A stretch of 64,000 nucleotides of DNA, from the NCBI RefSeq assembly GCF_019857225.1, contig NZ_JAFJSY010000009.1, forward strand, positions 1 to 64,000, written 5' to 3'. Position numbers and translations under genes: made by a program. Positions 16,828 through 25,693 of the stretch are shown piece after piece. The number at the start of each line of letters is the position of its first letter. Positions within the stretch are counted from its first letter, which is position 1. Source of the DNA: Streptomyces plumbidurans (GTDB lineage: Bacteria; Actinomycetota; Actinomycetes; Streptomycetales; Streptomycetaceae). Under the pieces are notes generated by a model that was not told where the DNA came from, ran no database searches, and was given only the letters and a program-made list of their open reading frames with translations.

Positions 16828-17127
16828 ATGAGTGAGCGCCGAGGGTGGGACGAACTGCGGGACGATGTTCTCGCCTCGCCAGAAGCCCAGGAGGCGTACG
16901 ACGCCGCGCGGATCCGATTCGAGTTGGGGCATGCCGTGCGCGAGCGACGTGAGGCGCTGGGGATGACGCAGGATCAGCTCGCGGAGGTCGCGGGGATGCG
17001 GCAACCGGCCGTGGCGCGGTTCGAGGCGGGTGGGGCCATGCCCACCCTGCCTCTGCTGGAACGGCTCGCCGTCGCACTCGGTATGCGTCTGCATGTCGGA
17101 TTCGAGCCCCTCGACCTCGCAAGCTGA
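16828..17127 (+). CDS. XRE-family HigA-like antitoxin
   Basis: 99 residues with an HTH_3 domain (RERREALGMTQDQLAEVAGMRQPAVARFEAGGAMPTLPLLERLAVALG, about residues 36-84). It follows the toxin remnant by 3 bp. It keeps an intact frame and a palindromic site upstream, so it may persist as an orphan DNA-binding repressor after loss of its toxin. The final residues (LHVGFEPLD) resemble the beta extension of HigA-type antitoxins. Confidence 0.82.
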   Translation: MSERRGWDELRDDVLASPEAQEAYDAARIRFELGHAVRERREALGMTQDQLAEVAGMRQPAVARFEAGGAMPTLPLLERLAVALGMRLHVGFEPLDLAS

Positions 17128-17161
17128 GGCAGTCGACGGTGGGCGACACCGCCCGGCGGGC

Positions 17162-17443
17162 CTATGCGGAGGGCGCGGGGGTTTCAAGTGACGGCGGCAA
17201 GGGGTCGGAGACGAACCACCCCCGCTGAGGTACGGCATACACCCAGCCTTCATCAGCCAGTAGGCCGAGCGCCCGTCGCACGGTCGTCCGTGCAATCCCG
17301 TACCGCTGCACGAGCTGCGCTTCGCTCGGCACCATCCGCCCCGGCTGCCAGTCGCCGCGCCGAATCTGCGCACGCAGAATCTCTGCGAGTTGCCGGTACG
17401 GAGTCAGCGGCGCGCCGTGATCGATCTCAGCGTCAGGATTCAT
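17162..17443 (-). CDS. Small GntR-family regulator
   Basis: 93 residues from the ATG at 17443; the frame is open to 17533, but the N-terminal part there does not look like protein. It is a single winged-helix domain (YRQLAEILRAQIRRGDWQPGRMVPSEAQLVQRYGIARTTVRRALGLLADEGWVYAVPQRGWFV) with no effector domain. Such short GntR proteins are common in Streptomyces and its integrative elements. It is divergent from two small unknown genes, which it may control. Confidence 0.82.
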   Translation of the reverse strand: MNPDAEIDHGAPLTPYRQLAEILRAQIRRGDWQPGRMVPSEAQLVQRYGIARTTVRRALGLLADEGWVYAVPQRGWFVSDPLPPSLETPAPSA

Positions 17444-17602
17444 GGAGTCGACGCTAAGCAAGTGGACTGATGCACGCTCTTTGAGATACGTCTCGCGACA
17501 AGTCGATACAAGGCGATACCATGCAGAGGCCATGAAAACGCCCCGGCGGGAAGGGTGAGAGCTTCCGTGCCGGGGCTCAGCCGACTAACCAGGAGTCGAC
17601 CT

Positions 17603-17881
17603 ATGCGCAGCCTACTGGCCGCGATTCTGAGCCCTTTCCTGCCTCCTCGCGGAGCGCACCGCACTGACGCGCCGCCATCCCTCACCCCCCGTCCACCCGC
17701 CCCCGCGCACCGACCGAGGCCACGCCCGCTCGATGTCATCTTCGCCGACGGCCAGCCCCTGGTCCGGCCGTACGTCGTCGTATGGGAACGCGAGCGGGAC
17801 GAACGGGAGCGGGAGCAGCGTCGGTTGGCTGCCCTGACGCCCCTGCGCCCGGACCACTTCCCCTGGGAGGTCGCCGTATGA
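17603..17881 (+). CDS. Small hypothetical protein, Pro/Arg-rich
   Basis: 92 residues; the ATG at 17603 has AGGAG seven bases upstream. The sequence starts with a short hydrophobic piece (MRSLLAAILSPFLPP), then a Pro-rich basic linker, then LDVIFADGQPLVRPYVVVWERERDEREREQRRL with a highly charged helix. I do not recognise the family. Its TGA overlaps the next gene's ATG (ATGA), so the two are co-translated. It is divergent from the small GntR gene. Confidence 0.6.
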   Translation: MRSLLAAILSPFLPPRGAHRTDAPPSLTPRPPAPAHRPRPRPLDVIFADGQPLVRPYVVVWERERDEREREQRRLAALTPLRPDHFPWEVAV

Positions 17882-18135
17882 GCGCGCGGCGACTTCGCAG
17901 CCTCGGCGTCGACCCGGCCACCGGCAAGGAGGCGTTCGCGATCGCGCGCCCCGGTGGTCTCCTCGAGGCGTTGGCCGATGCGCACGCCCTGGAGAGCGCC
18001 GCGGCCCTGGCCGCGGTCGTCGGTGCCGTACTCCAGGCCGGCGAGGCATCGGACGCCGAACTCGCCACCCTCGTACCGCCGTTGCACGCGGCACTCGACG
18101 AATGCGTCGACATGATGGCCGCGGACCGGGCGTGA
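17878..18135 (+). CDS. Small hypothetical protein
   Basis: 85 residues, mostly alanine/leucine-rich helices (ALADAHALESAAALAAVVGAVL, then ELATLVPPLHAALDECVDMM). No known motif was recognised. It is translationally coupled to the preceding 92-residue gene by ATGA and is followed by a strong terminator. Together with the GntR gene it forms a small unit of unknown function. Confidence 0.6.
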   Translation: MSARRLRSLGVDPATGKEAFAIARPGGLLEALADAHALESAAALAAVVGAVLQAGEASDAELATLVPPLHAALDECVDMMAADRA

Positions 18136-18170
18136 CGACGTAGAGGCATCGCACTGCAGGTCGTACGACG

Positions 18171-18208
18171 CTGTCGGGTGCCCAGGGCTAGTCCTGGGCA
18201 CCCGACAG
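18171..18208. terminator. Strong bidirectional terminator
   Basis: A perfect 16-bp stem (18171-18186 with 18193-18208) and 6-nt loop lie between the small ORF pair and a convergent methyltransferase gene. Confidence 0.85.
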
Positions 18209-18210
18209 TC

Positions 18211-18702
18211 TCAGGCCAACAGGGCCCGGACCAGCATCGTCCCCACGGCCCGGCCCACCGGTGGATCGATCAGAGACACTCCTACGTCAGAGAAGCCGTG
18301 ACACATCAACGTGCGCTCCCACTCGTCCGGGGTGCGGTCGTGCCGCAGTCCGGCTTTGGCGGGCTTGGGTTCCTCGCTGCCCGGGGGCAGATGTGAGAAT
18401 GCCAGGATGCCGCCCGGGGCCATGCGCGAGCGGATCAGTGGGAGCAGGGTGTCCGGATCGACGAACCACACGGCGCCGAAGATCGACAGCACGACATCGA
18501 AGGTCTCGCCCGTCCCCTTCAGAAACGCCGTCGCCTCCGCCGTACGGAACTCAAGGCCCGGCAGATGACCCCAGCGCTCCCGCGCGACCGGCTCCCGAGT
18601 GGGAGCCAGGTCCACCCCCAGGCCCGTCGCGCCCAGCGTCACGAGGTGCGCGAGATTGCTACCGCTCCCCGAGCCCAGTTCAAGCACCCGGCGTCCGGCC
18701 AC
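18211..18702 (-). CDS. Class I SAM-dependent methyltransferase, apparently 5'-truncated
   Basis: 163 residues from the GTG at 18702. Motif I (RRVLELGSGSGSNLAHL) starts at residue 4, whereas this type of methyltransferase normally has some 40-60 residues before it. Upstream codons in the same frame still look homologous (NQSVLGAVAGRRVLELG) but contain no start codon before an in-frame TGA near 18772, inside the end of the MFS gene. The rest (motif II TFDVVLSIFGAVWFV, post-motif PGGILAFSH) is present. It is probably a truncated, perhaps inactive, gene; a non-standard start is the alternative. Confidence 0.65.
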   Translation of the reverse strand: MAGRRVLELGSGSGSNLAHLVTLGATGLGVDLAPTREPVARERWGHLPGLEFRTAEATAFLKGTGETFDVVLSIFGAVWFVDPDTLLPLIRSRMAPGGILAFSHLPPGSEEPKPAKAGLRHDRTPDEWERTLMCHGFSDVGVSLIDPPVGRAVGTMLVRALLA

Positions 18703-18742
18703 GGCACCCAGAACGCTTTGATTCTTTCCGGCCAGAGGGAAC

Positions 18743-20062
18743 TCACGCCACCGCCGGCAAGGCGCTCACCGGCCTCCTGCGGATCACCAACGCCATCAGT
18801 GCCGCCGCCGCGCACAGCGCGCCCGAGGCGTACCAGACCATGTCGTAGGAGCCGAAGGTGTCGCGGGCCACGCCGCCGAGGTAGGCCACGAGGGCGGCGC
18901 CTACCTGGTGGGAGGCGAGGACCCAGCCGAAGACGATCGCGCTGTCGTCGCCGAACTGTTCGCGGCACAGGGCGACGGTGGGCGGGACGGTGGCGACCCA
19001 GTCGAGGCCGTAGAAGACGATGAAGAAGAGCATCGGGGGGTGGACGGTCGGGGCCAGGAGCATCGGCAGGAACAGCAGGCTGATGCCGCGCAGGGCGTAG
19101 TAGACGGCGAGGAGGCGGCGCGGCTCGAAGCGGTCGGTGAACCAGCCGGAGGCGATCGTGCCGGCCACGTCGAAGACACCGATGACCGCGAGCAGGGAGG
19201 CAGCAGCTGTGACCGGCATGCCGTGGTCGTGGGCCGCAGGCACGAAGTGGGTCTGGATCAGGCCGTTGGTGGAGGCGCCGCAGATCGCGAAGGTGCCGGC
19301 CAGCAGCCAGAAGGTGCCGGTGCGGGAGGCCGTGGAGAGGACGGTGAGGGTGCGGCGGGCGGCGCCGCGCGCGGGCGGCGGCTTCTCCACGAACTCCTGG
19401 GAGCCGTAAGGCTTCACGCCCACGTCGGCCGGGTGGTCGCGCAGCAGCAGCCATACGAAGGGGACGACCGCGAGGGCGGCAAGGGCCACCGTGACGGCGG
19501 CCGGCCGCCAGTCGTGCTTCTCCACGATCCAGGACAGCACCGGCAGGAAGATCAGCTGGCCGGAGGCGGACGCGGCCGTGAGGATGCCCGTCACCAGGCC
19601 CCGGCGCGCGGTGAACCAGCGGTTGGTGACCGTCGCCGCGAACGCCAGCGCCATGGAACCGGTGCCGAGCCCCACCAGCAGTCCCCAGCACAGCAGCAGC
19701 TGCCACGCCGCCGTCATCCACACGGTCAGCCCGGAGCCGAGTGCGATCACGGTCAGCGCCACGGCCACGACCTTGCGGATGCCGAAGCGGTCCATGAGCG
19801 CCGCCGCGAACGGGGCGGTCAGCCCGTACAGCGCGAGGTTGATGGAGACCGCGGCGCCGATCGTGCCGCGCGACCAGCCGAAGTCCTGGTGGAGCGGGTC
19901 GATGAGCAGTCCGGGGAGCGAGCGGAAGGCGGCCGCGCCGATGATCGTCACGAAGGTGACGGCCGCGACGAACCAGGCGCGGTGGACACGAGCGGGTCGC
20001 CGGGGCTCGCGGGCCGCGTCGACTGCTGCGGGTTCGGTTGTCTGGGTCACGACATCGAGCAT
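18743..20062 (-). CDS. MFS transporter
   Basis: About 439 residues from the ATG at 20062 (20083 is also possible but leaves only 38 bp to the divergent gene). It has twelve predicted membrane segments. The loop between helices 2 and 3 reads DRFGIRKVV and the matching half-repeat later has DRFEPRRLL, the MFS motif A positions. The overall look is of OFA/monocarboxylate-like permeases. It is divergent from a GlxA-type AraC regulator, which probably controls it. The substrate is unknown. Confidence 0.88.
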   Translation of the reverse strand: MLDVVTQTTEPAAVDAAREPRRPARVHRAWFVAAVTFVTIIGAAAFRSLPGLLIDPLHQDFGWSRGTIGAAVSINLALYGLTAPFAAALMDRFGIRKVVAVALTVIALGSGLTVWMTAAWQLLLCWGLLVGLGTGSMALAFAATVTNRWFTARRGLVTGILTAASASGQLIFLPVLSWIVEKHDWRPAAVTVALAALAVVPFVWLLLRDHPADVGVKPYGSQEFVEKPPPARGAARRTLTVLSTASRTGTFWLLAGTFAICGASTNGLIQTHFVPAAHDHGMPVTAAASLLAVIGVFDVAGTIASGWFTDRFEPRRLLAVYYALRGISLLFLPMLLAPTVHPPMLFFIVFYGLDWVATVPPTVALCREQFGDDSAIVFGWVLASHQVGAALVAYLGGVARDTFGSYDMVWYASGALCAAAALMALVIRRRPVSALPAVA

Positions 20063-20121
20063 CCCGGCCGGATTCCTGTGCATCCACTGGCCCGAAGGAC
20101 AGCATTCGTTAGGATCGGGCC

Positions 20122-21147
20122 ATGAGTGGTCAGCCAGGTGAGCCCGCGTTCCGTCCGCACCGCGTCGTCGTCCTCGCCATGGACGGCCTGCTCCCCTTCG
20201 AGCTGGGCATCCCGCACCGCATCTTCGGACGCCCCAAGGACGCCCAGGGGCGGCGGCTCTACGAGGTCATGACCTGCTCGGTGCGCCCGCCGGGCCCGGT
20301 GCGCACCGACGCCGACTTCTCGATCACGGTCGAGCACGGCCCGGAGCTGCTGGCCACCGCCGACACCGTCGTCGTCCCGGCGTCGTACGAACTCGGCCCG
20401 GTCTTCGAGGAGGGCGTCCTCACCGACGAACTCGCCGCCGCCCTCGCCCACATCCGCCCCGGCACCCGCCTCACCTCGATCTGCACCGGCGTCTTCGTGC
20501 TCGCCGCCGCGGGCTATCTCGACGGCCGGCGCGCGACCACGCACTGGGCGGAGACGGACCAGTTGCAGCGGCTCTTCCCGAAGGTCGACGTCGACCCGGA
20601 CGTCCTGTTCGTCGACGACGGCGACGTCCTGACCTCCGCGGGCGTCGCCGCCGGCATCGACCTGTGCCTGCACATGGTGCGCCGCGACCACGGCACGACG
20701 GTCGCCAACGACGTGGCCCGCCGTACGGTCGTGCCGCCGCACCGTGACGGCGGACAGGCGCAGTACATCGAACGCCCGGTGCCCGAGCCCGGTACGGCCA
20801 CGACGACCGGCGCCCGCGCCTGGGCCCTGGGCCGCCTGCACGAACCGATCCAGCTGCGCGACATGGCCGCCCAGGAGTCCATGTCGGTACGCACCTTCAC
20901 CCGCCGTTTCCGCGAGGAGGTGGGCGTCAGCCCCGGCCAGTGGCTGACCCAACAGCGGGTGGAACGGGCCCGGTGTCTGCTGGAGTCCAGCGACCTGTCC
21001 GTGGACCAGGTGGCACAGCAGGCCGGGTTCGGTACGGCGCAGTCGATGCGGCAGCATCTGCAGACGGCCCTCGGCGTGACCCCGACCGCCTACCGCCGCA
21101 CCTTCCGCACCGACACACCTCGGACCCGCACCGACGTCAGAACGTGA
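20122..21147 (+). CDS. GlxA-family AraC-type transcriptional regulator
   Basis: 341 residues: an N-terminal DJ-1/PfpI-like class I amidotransferase domain (about residues 10-185, with ICTGVFVLAAAGYLDGRRATTHW including the nucleophile-elbow Cys), then an AraC HTH pair (about 235-330, MSVRTFTRRFREEVGVSPGQWLTQQRVERARCLLESSDLSVDQVAQQAGFG). Such regulators sense small metabolites. It is divergent from the MFS gene. Its last 11 bp overlap the end of the convergent alcohol dehydrogenase gene. Confidence 0.92.
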   Translation: MSGQPGEPAFRPHRVVVLAMDGLLPFELGIPHRIFGRPKDAQGRRLYEVMTCSVRPPGPVRTDADFSITVEHGPELLATADTVVVPASYELGPVFEEGVLTDELAAALAHIRPGTRLTSICTGVFVLAAAGYLDGRRATTHWAETDQLQRLFPKVDVDPDVLFVDDGDVLTSAGVAAGIDLCLHMVRRDHGTTVANDVARRTVVPPHRDGGQAQYIERPVPEPGTATTTGARAWALGRLHEPIQLRDMAAQESMSVRTFTRRFREEVGVSPGQWLTQQRVERARCLLESSDLSVDQVAQQAGFGTAQSMRQHLQTALGVTPTAYRRTFRTDTPRTRTDVRT

Positions 21148-22186
21148 GCACCCCCCGCGCCACCCGCCCCGCCTCCGCGTCCGCCTTCGCCTTCTCGAAG
21201 TCCTCGACCGGGTAGGTCGCCGTCACCAGTTCGTCCAGCAGCAGCCGCCCCGCCCGGTACATCTCGGCGTACAGGGCGATGTCCCGCTGCGGCCGCGAGG
21301 ACCCGTAGCGGCAGCCGAGGATCGACTTGTCCAGGTACATGGAGGAGACGAGGAAGGACGCCTCGGCGGTCGCCGGAGGTACCCCCAGCAGCACGGCCTG
21401 ACCGTGCCGGTCGAGCAGGTCGACGGCCTGCCGGATCAGCTCCACGCGCCCCACGCACTCGAAGGCGTGGTCGGCCCCGGTCGGCAGGATCTCCTTCACG
21501 CCCTCGGTCGAGGTCAGGAAGTGGGTCGCGCCGAACTGCCGGGCCGCGGCCTCCTTCGCCGGGTTCGCGTCCACGGCGACGATGCGCAGCGCGCCCGCGA
21601 TACGGGCGCCCTGGATGACGTTGAGCCCGACGCCACCGGTGCCGATGACGAGCACGGAGTCGCCGCGGTCGACCTTGGCCCGGTTGAGCACGGCGCCCAC
21701 CCCGGTCAGCACCCCGCACCCGATCAGGGCGGCGGAGGGCAGCGGTATGTCGTCGGGGATGCGGACCGCCTGCACCGCCTTCACCACCGTCCGCTCGGCG
21801 AACGCGGAGTTGGAGGCGAACTGGTACACCGGCCGCCCGTCCCGCGAGAACGGCCGTCCCGGTCGCCCGATGGCCTGCCGGCACATCGTCGGCCGCCCCC
21901 GGTCGCACTGCGCGCACGTGCCGCAGTTGGCGAGCGTGGACAGCGCGACATGGTCCCCGGGCGCGACATGGGTGACCCCGGCGCCGACGGCCTCCACCAC
22001 TCCGGCGCCCTCGTGCCCGAGCACCACGGGTGCGGGGAAGGGGATGGTCCCGTCCACCACGGACAGATCGCTGTGGCACAGCCCGGCCGCCGCGATCGCG
22101 ACCCGCACCTCCCCCGGCCCCGGATCCCGTACGTCCAGGTCGTCCACGACCTCGACCCGCTTGCCGTCGAACAGCACTGCGCGCAT
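21137..22186 (-). CDS. Zinc-dependent alcohol dehydrogenase (MDR family)
   Basis: 349 residues. Catalytic zinc ligands are Cys37 (GLCHSD), His58-Glu59 (GHEGAG) and Cys157. The structural zinc loop has Cys88, 91, 94 and 102 (NCGTCAQCDRGRPTMC). The Rossmann motif GTGGVGLNV is near residue 182. It would oxidise an alcohol with NAD(P) or related cofactor. The ATG overlaps the stop of the upstream acyl-CoA dehydrogenase gene (TGATG), so it belongs to the SDR - dehydrogenase - alcohol dehydrogenase run on the minus strand. Confidence 0.92.
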   Translation of the reverse strand: MRAVLFDGKRVEVVDDLDVRDPGPGEVRVAIAAAGLCHSDLSVVDGTIPFPAPVVLGHEGAGVVEAVGAGVTHVAPGDHVALSTLANCGTCAQCDRGRPTMCRQAIGRPGRPFSRDGRPVYQFASNSAFAERTVVKAVQAVRIPDDIPLPSAALIGCGVLTGVGAVLNRAKVDRGDSVLVIGTGGVGLNVIQGARIAGALRIVAVDANPAKEAAARQFGATHFLTSTEGVKEILPTGADHAFECVGRVELIRQAVDLLDRHGQAVLLGVPPATAEASFLVSSMYLDKSILGCRYGSSRPQRDIALYAEMYRAGRLLLDELVTATYPVEDFEKAKADAEAGRVARGVLTF

Positions 22187-23337
22187 CAGACAACTCCCTT
22201 GGGCTCCCTGGGCAGACCGAGCACCCGCTCGGCGAGGATCGTGCGCTGCACCTGGTCCGAGCCGCCGTAGATGGTGTCGGCCCGGGAGAAGAGGAACAGG
22301 TGCTGGAAAGCGTCGAGTTCGTACGGCGAGGAGGGCGACCAGTCCCGCGGCCCCACGCCGGCCACCGCGCCCCGCACCCGCATCGCCAGCTCCCCCAGCC
22401 GCTGATGCCAGCCACCCCACAGCAGCTTGGCCACGCTGGGCGCACCCGCGTCGCCCGAACGCCCCAGCGTGCGCAGGGCGTTCCACCGCATGGCCCGCAG
22501 CTCGGCCCACTGCCGCACCAGTTGCTCGCGCAGGACGGGATCGTCGACCGCCCCCGAGCGCACCGCCGCCTCCACGACCCGCCCCAACTCGGCCGCGAAC
22601 CCGATCTGTTGGGCGAGCGTCGACACCCCGCGCTCGAAGCCCAGCAGGCTCATCGCGACCGTCCACCCGTTGCCCGCACCGCCCACGACATGCTCGGCTC
22701 GCGCGCGGGCCCCGTCGAAGAACACCTCGTTGAAGTCGCCGGTGCCGGTCAGCTGCCGGATCGGCCGCACCTCGATGCGCCCCGGCTGATCCATCGGGAC
22801 GAGCAGAAAGCTCAGCCCGCGATGCCGGGTCGAGCCCGGCTCGGTCCTGGCCAGCACGAAGCACCAGTCGGCCTCATGGGCCAGCGAGGTCCAGATCTTC
22901 TGGCCGCTGATCCGGTACGACCCATCGGCGGCAAGCTCGGCCTTCGTACGCACCCCGGCGAGATCGGACCCCGCTCCGGGCTCGCTGTACCCCTGGCACC
23001 ACAGCTCCTCACCGGCCGCGACCGGCGGCAGAAAGCGCGCCTTCTGCTCGTCCGACCCATGCGCGATCAACGTCGGCGCCAGCAAGTTCTCCCCGATGTG
23101 CCCGGACCGCGGCGGAGCCCCGGACCGCGCATACTCCTCCGCCCACACGACCTGCTGAGTGAGCGAGGCAGTCCGATTCCCGTACCCCGCCTCCCCCCAC
23201 CCGAGCCCGATCCACCCACCCTGCCCCAGCGTCTTCTCCCACCCCCGCCGATCCCCAGGGCCCGAGAGATGCCCCCCGAGCCACTCCCGCACCTCCCCCC
23301 GAAACACCTCGTCCTCAGCCGAAAACGCGAAATCCAC
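22186..23337 (-). CDS. Acyl-CoA dehydrogenase
   Basis: 383 residues from the GTG at 23337, five bases after AGAGGAG. It has a full FAD-site set: QGYSEPGAGSDLAGVRTKAE, YRISGQKIWTSLAHEADWCF, and the C-terminal YGGSDQVQRTILAERVLGLP. It is a complete, catalytically plausible long-type FadE of the steroid/terpenoid-catabolism class. It is translationally coupled to the downstream alcohol dehydrogenase. The SDR gene lies 110 bp upstream, separated by a copy of the dispersed intergenic repeat. Confidence 0.92.
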   Translation of the reverse strand: MDFAFSAEDEVFRGEVREWLGGHLSGPGDRRGWEKTLGQGGWIGLGWGEAGYGNRTASLTQQVVWAEEYARSGAPPRSGHIGENLLAPTLIAHGSDEQKARFLPPVAAGEELWCQGYSEPGAGSDLAGVRTKAELAADGSYRISGQKIWTSLAHEADWCFVLARTEPGSTRHRGLSFLLVPMDQPGRIEVRPIRQLTGTGDFNEVFFDGARARAEHVVGGAGNGWTVAMSLLGFERGVSTLAQQIGFAAELGRVVEAAVRSGAVDDPVLREQLVRQWAELRAMRWNALRTLGRSGDAGAPSVAKLLWGGWHQRLGELAMRVRGAVAGVGPRDWSPSSPYELDAFQHLFLFSRADTIYGGSDQVQRTILAERVLGLPREPKGVV

Positions 23338-23369
23338 CGGCACTCCTCTGGTCACTGGTCACTGCAACG

Positions 23370-23405
23370 CCCCAAAGGGGCGCGGGGAACTGCGCGACAA
23401 GCCAC
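23370..23405. repeat. Dispersed GC-rich repeat element, copy 1
   Basis: CCCCAAAGGGGCGCGGGGAA then CTGCGCGACAAGCCAC. The same core recurs at 27427-27462, 34878-34936 (inverted pair) and 44381-44413. It lies between the SDR and acyl-CoA dehydrogenase genes. Confidence 0.7.
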
Positions 23406-23447
23406 ACCAAACCCGCACACGCCAACCAACAACAAACCCCCACCCCC

Positions 23448-24359
23448 TCAGGCGTTGGGCCGCTCCCCCCTCCCCGCAGCCCTCTCCATAGCGGCCACCC
23501 GCTCAAGCAAGGGCATCGGATCCACCCCCACAGACCCGGGCAAGAACTCCGCGATCATTTCGGGCGTCCACCGACCAGAGGCAAAAGCGGACCGCAACTC
23601 CCGCGGCTGAGCCCACACCGCCAACTTCGCCCCGGCGATCGTGTACACCTGCCCGGTCACCCCCAACTCCTTGGCCGCGTCGGACAGCAGATAGACGACG
23701 AGGGCCGCCACATCCTCCGGCTCCCCGATCTCCGTCAGCTCCGTCGGAACGTTCGCCGACATCCGCGTACGCGCGACCGGCGCCACCGCGTTGGCGGTCA
23801 CCCCGTACTTGCTCAACCCCAGCGCGGCGCTGCGCACCAGCGAGATGATCCCGCCCTTCGCGGCGCTGTAGTTGGCCTGCGACACCGACCCCTGGTGATT
23901 GCCGCTGGTGAACCCGATCAAGGTCCCCGCCCGCTGCTTCCGCATCACGGCGGAGGCCGCCCGGAACACAGTGAACGTCCCCTTCAGATGCGTCGCGACG
24001 ACCGGATCCCACTCCTCCTCGGTCATGTTGAACAGCATCCGCTCCCGCAGAATCCCGGCGACGCACACAACCCCGTCGATCCGCCCGTACGAGGAGACCG
24101 CGACGTCAACGACGCGCTGTCCCCCGGCCATGGTGGAGATGTCGTCGGCCACGGCGACGGCCTCACCCCCGGCGGCCTCGATCTCCTTGACCACGGCCTC
24201 GGCGACCTCACTGGTCGGGGAGGCGCCGTCGACGGAGACGCCGTAGTCGTTGACCACGACCCGTGCTCCCTCGGCCGCGGCGGCCAGCGCGACCGCGCGC
24301 CCGATGCCCCGCCCGGCGCCCGTCACGGCGACGACCTTGCCTGCCAAGAAGTTCCCCAC
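23448..24359 (-). CDS. Short-chain dehydrogenase/reductase (HSD17B4-like)
   Basis: 303 residues. The cofactor motif is TGAGRGIG (residues 13-20). The acidic NDYG after strand 2 points to NAD preference. The usual NNAG is CVAG here, and the catalytic set is Ser152, Tyr164 and Lys168 (YSAAK). The layout with VVVNDYG and a long C-terminal tail resembles the (3R)-hydroxyacyl-CoA dehydrogenase part of peroxisomal multifunctional enzyme, so it probably oxidises a 3-hydroxyacyl-CoA. It is divergent from the cyclase-family gene across an operator and heads the run with the acyl-CoA dehydrogenase and alcohol dehydrogenase genes. Confidence 0.9.
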   Translation of the reverse strand: MGNFLAGKVVAVTGAGRGIGRAVALAAAAEGARVVVNDYGVSVDGASPTSEVAEAVVKEIEAAGGEAVAVADDISTMAGGQRVVDVAVSSYGRIDGVVCVAGILRERMLFNMTEEEWDPVVATHLKGTFTVFRAASAVMRKQRAGTLIGFTSGNHQGSVSQANYSAAKGGIISLVRSAALGLSKYGVTANAVAPVARTRMSANVPTELTEIGEPEDVAALVVYLLSDAAKELGVTGQVYTIAGAKLAVWAQPRELRSAFASGRWTPEMIAEFLPGSVGVDPMPLLERVAAMERAAGRGERPNA

Positions 24360-24379
24360 GCCCGGCCCCTTCCCGCGGT

Positions 24380-24416
24380 TTCTGACGGACCGTTAGATTT
24401 TATGACCCGTCAGATA
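24380..24416. promoter_or_regulatory. Palindromic operator, site 5, plus a half-site
   Basis: CTGACG-GAC-CGTTAG at 24382-24396 has one mismatch. A second CGTCAGAT half-site lies at 24408-24415. Both are between the divergent SDR (start 24359) and cyclase-family gene (start 24445). Confidence 0.65.
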
Positions 24417-24444
24417 CCTGGAGACAAGCCCCCGGGGAGGACCG

Positions 24445-25371
24445 ATGTCGTTGCCGGACGCGTTCCACGAGATCGCCAAGCGCGTGAACAACTGGGGTCG
24501 TTGGGGCTCCGACGACGAGATCGGCACCCTCAACCTGATCACCGACGAGGTCGTACGCGAGGCGGCCGCGACCGTGCGCACCGGCCGGCGTATCCCGCTC
24601 GCCCTGCCGCTGAAGCAGGACGGCGTGCAGAGCGGGATGATCCCGGGGCGGGTCAATCCGCTGCACGCGATGGTGCAGATCAACCAGGAGCTGTTCGGCC
24701 CGGGCACCGTCGCGTGCAGCGACGACGTCGTGACCATGGGGCTGCAGGCGGCCACCCACTGGGACGCGCTGCCGCACGTCTCGCACTCGGGCAGGCTCTA
24801 CAACGGCCGCCCGGCCGGCACCGTGACCGCGCACGGCGGCGCCGAGTTCGGCGGCATCGACAAGGCGCGGCACATCGTCTCGCGCGGGGTGCTGCTCGAC
24901 GTCGCACGCGCGCGTGGCGTGGACCGGCTGGAGGGCGGGCACGCGGTCACGCCCGAGGATTTGGAGGCCGCCGAGGAGTTCGGCGACACGCGGGTGCGTG
25001 CCGGTGACATCGTGCTCGTACGCACCGGGCAGGCGCAGGTGTATCTCGCCGGGAACCGGGAGGCGTACGGCTACCCTTCGCCGGGTCTCTCGGTCCGTAC
25101 GCCGGAGTGGTTCCACGCCCGCGATGTCGCCGCCGTCGCCAACGACACCCTCACCTTCGAGATCTTCCCGCCCGAGATCGAGGATCTGTGGCTGCCCGTG
25201 CATGCGCTGGACCTGGTGGAGATGGGGATGCTGCAGGGTCAGAACTGGAATCTCGAAGAGTTGTCCACAGCCTGTGGAGAAAGCGGCCGGTACGCGTTCC
25301 TGCTGTCGGCGATGCCCGAGCCCTTCGTCGGCGCGACGGGAACCCCGGTGGCTCCGGTCGCCCTGCTGTAG
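24445..25371 (+). CDS. Cyclase-family (kynurenine formamidase-like) hydrolase
   Basis: 308 residues with the metal motif THWDALPHVSHSG (His105, Asp107, His111), the signature of the cyclase/KynB family (PF04199). These are metal-dependent hydrolases acting on amide or cyclic bonds; actinobacterial versions often sit in aromatic or alicyclic degradation clusters. GGGGAGG lies shortly before the ATG. It shares an operator with the divergent SDR gene, which suggests a ring-opening or lactone/amide step in the same pathway. The true substrate is unknown. Confidence 0.88.
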   Translation: MSLPDAFHEIAKRVNNWGRWGSDDEIGTLNLITDEVVREAAATVRTGRRIPLALPLKQDGVQSGMIPGRVNPLHAMVQINQELFGPGTVACSDDVVTMGLQAATHWDALPHVSHSGRLYNGRPAGTVTAHGGAEFGGIDKARHIVSRGVLLDVARARGVDRLEGGHAVTPEDLEAAEEFGDTRVRAGDIVLVRTGQAQVYLAGNREAYGYPSPGLSVRTPEWFHARDVAAVANDTLTFEIFPPEIEDLWLPVHALDLVEMGMLQGQNWNLEELSTACGESGRYAFLLSAMPEPFVGATGTPVAPVALL

Positions 25372-25693
25372 GGCCTTCGGCCGGCGACGTGGTGCTCCCG
25401 CCCCGAGCACGGCACCTCGCGCCGCCGACCGACGCCGCATCACGACCCACTCTCGCCGAGGGCCCCCGTCACCGAAGCCCTCGCCGTCCCCTCACGGCGA
25501 ATCGCTGACCACAAGCGTGATCAAACGGACACGGTGCGTCAACAGCCGTACGGAGATTTATTACTTAAGCCCTATTTGCGATGGGCGCGCACGGAAGCAC
25601 ATCCCGGCGCACCGCCCCGCACCGGATCCGGCGCGAGGGCGGATTCTGCGAGCGTGCACCGACCCTGACCGATCCACGGCACCCGCGCGCCGG
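25372..25693. other. Intergenic region, no gene seen
   Basis: 322 bp between the convergent cyclase-family and HATPase genes. It includes an A/T-rich stretch near 25553-25575 that is unusual for this genome. No clear ORF, strong hairpin or repeat was found. Confidence 0.5.
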
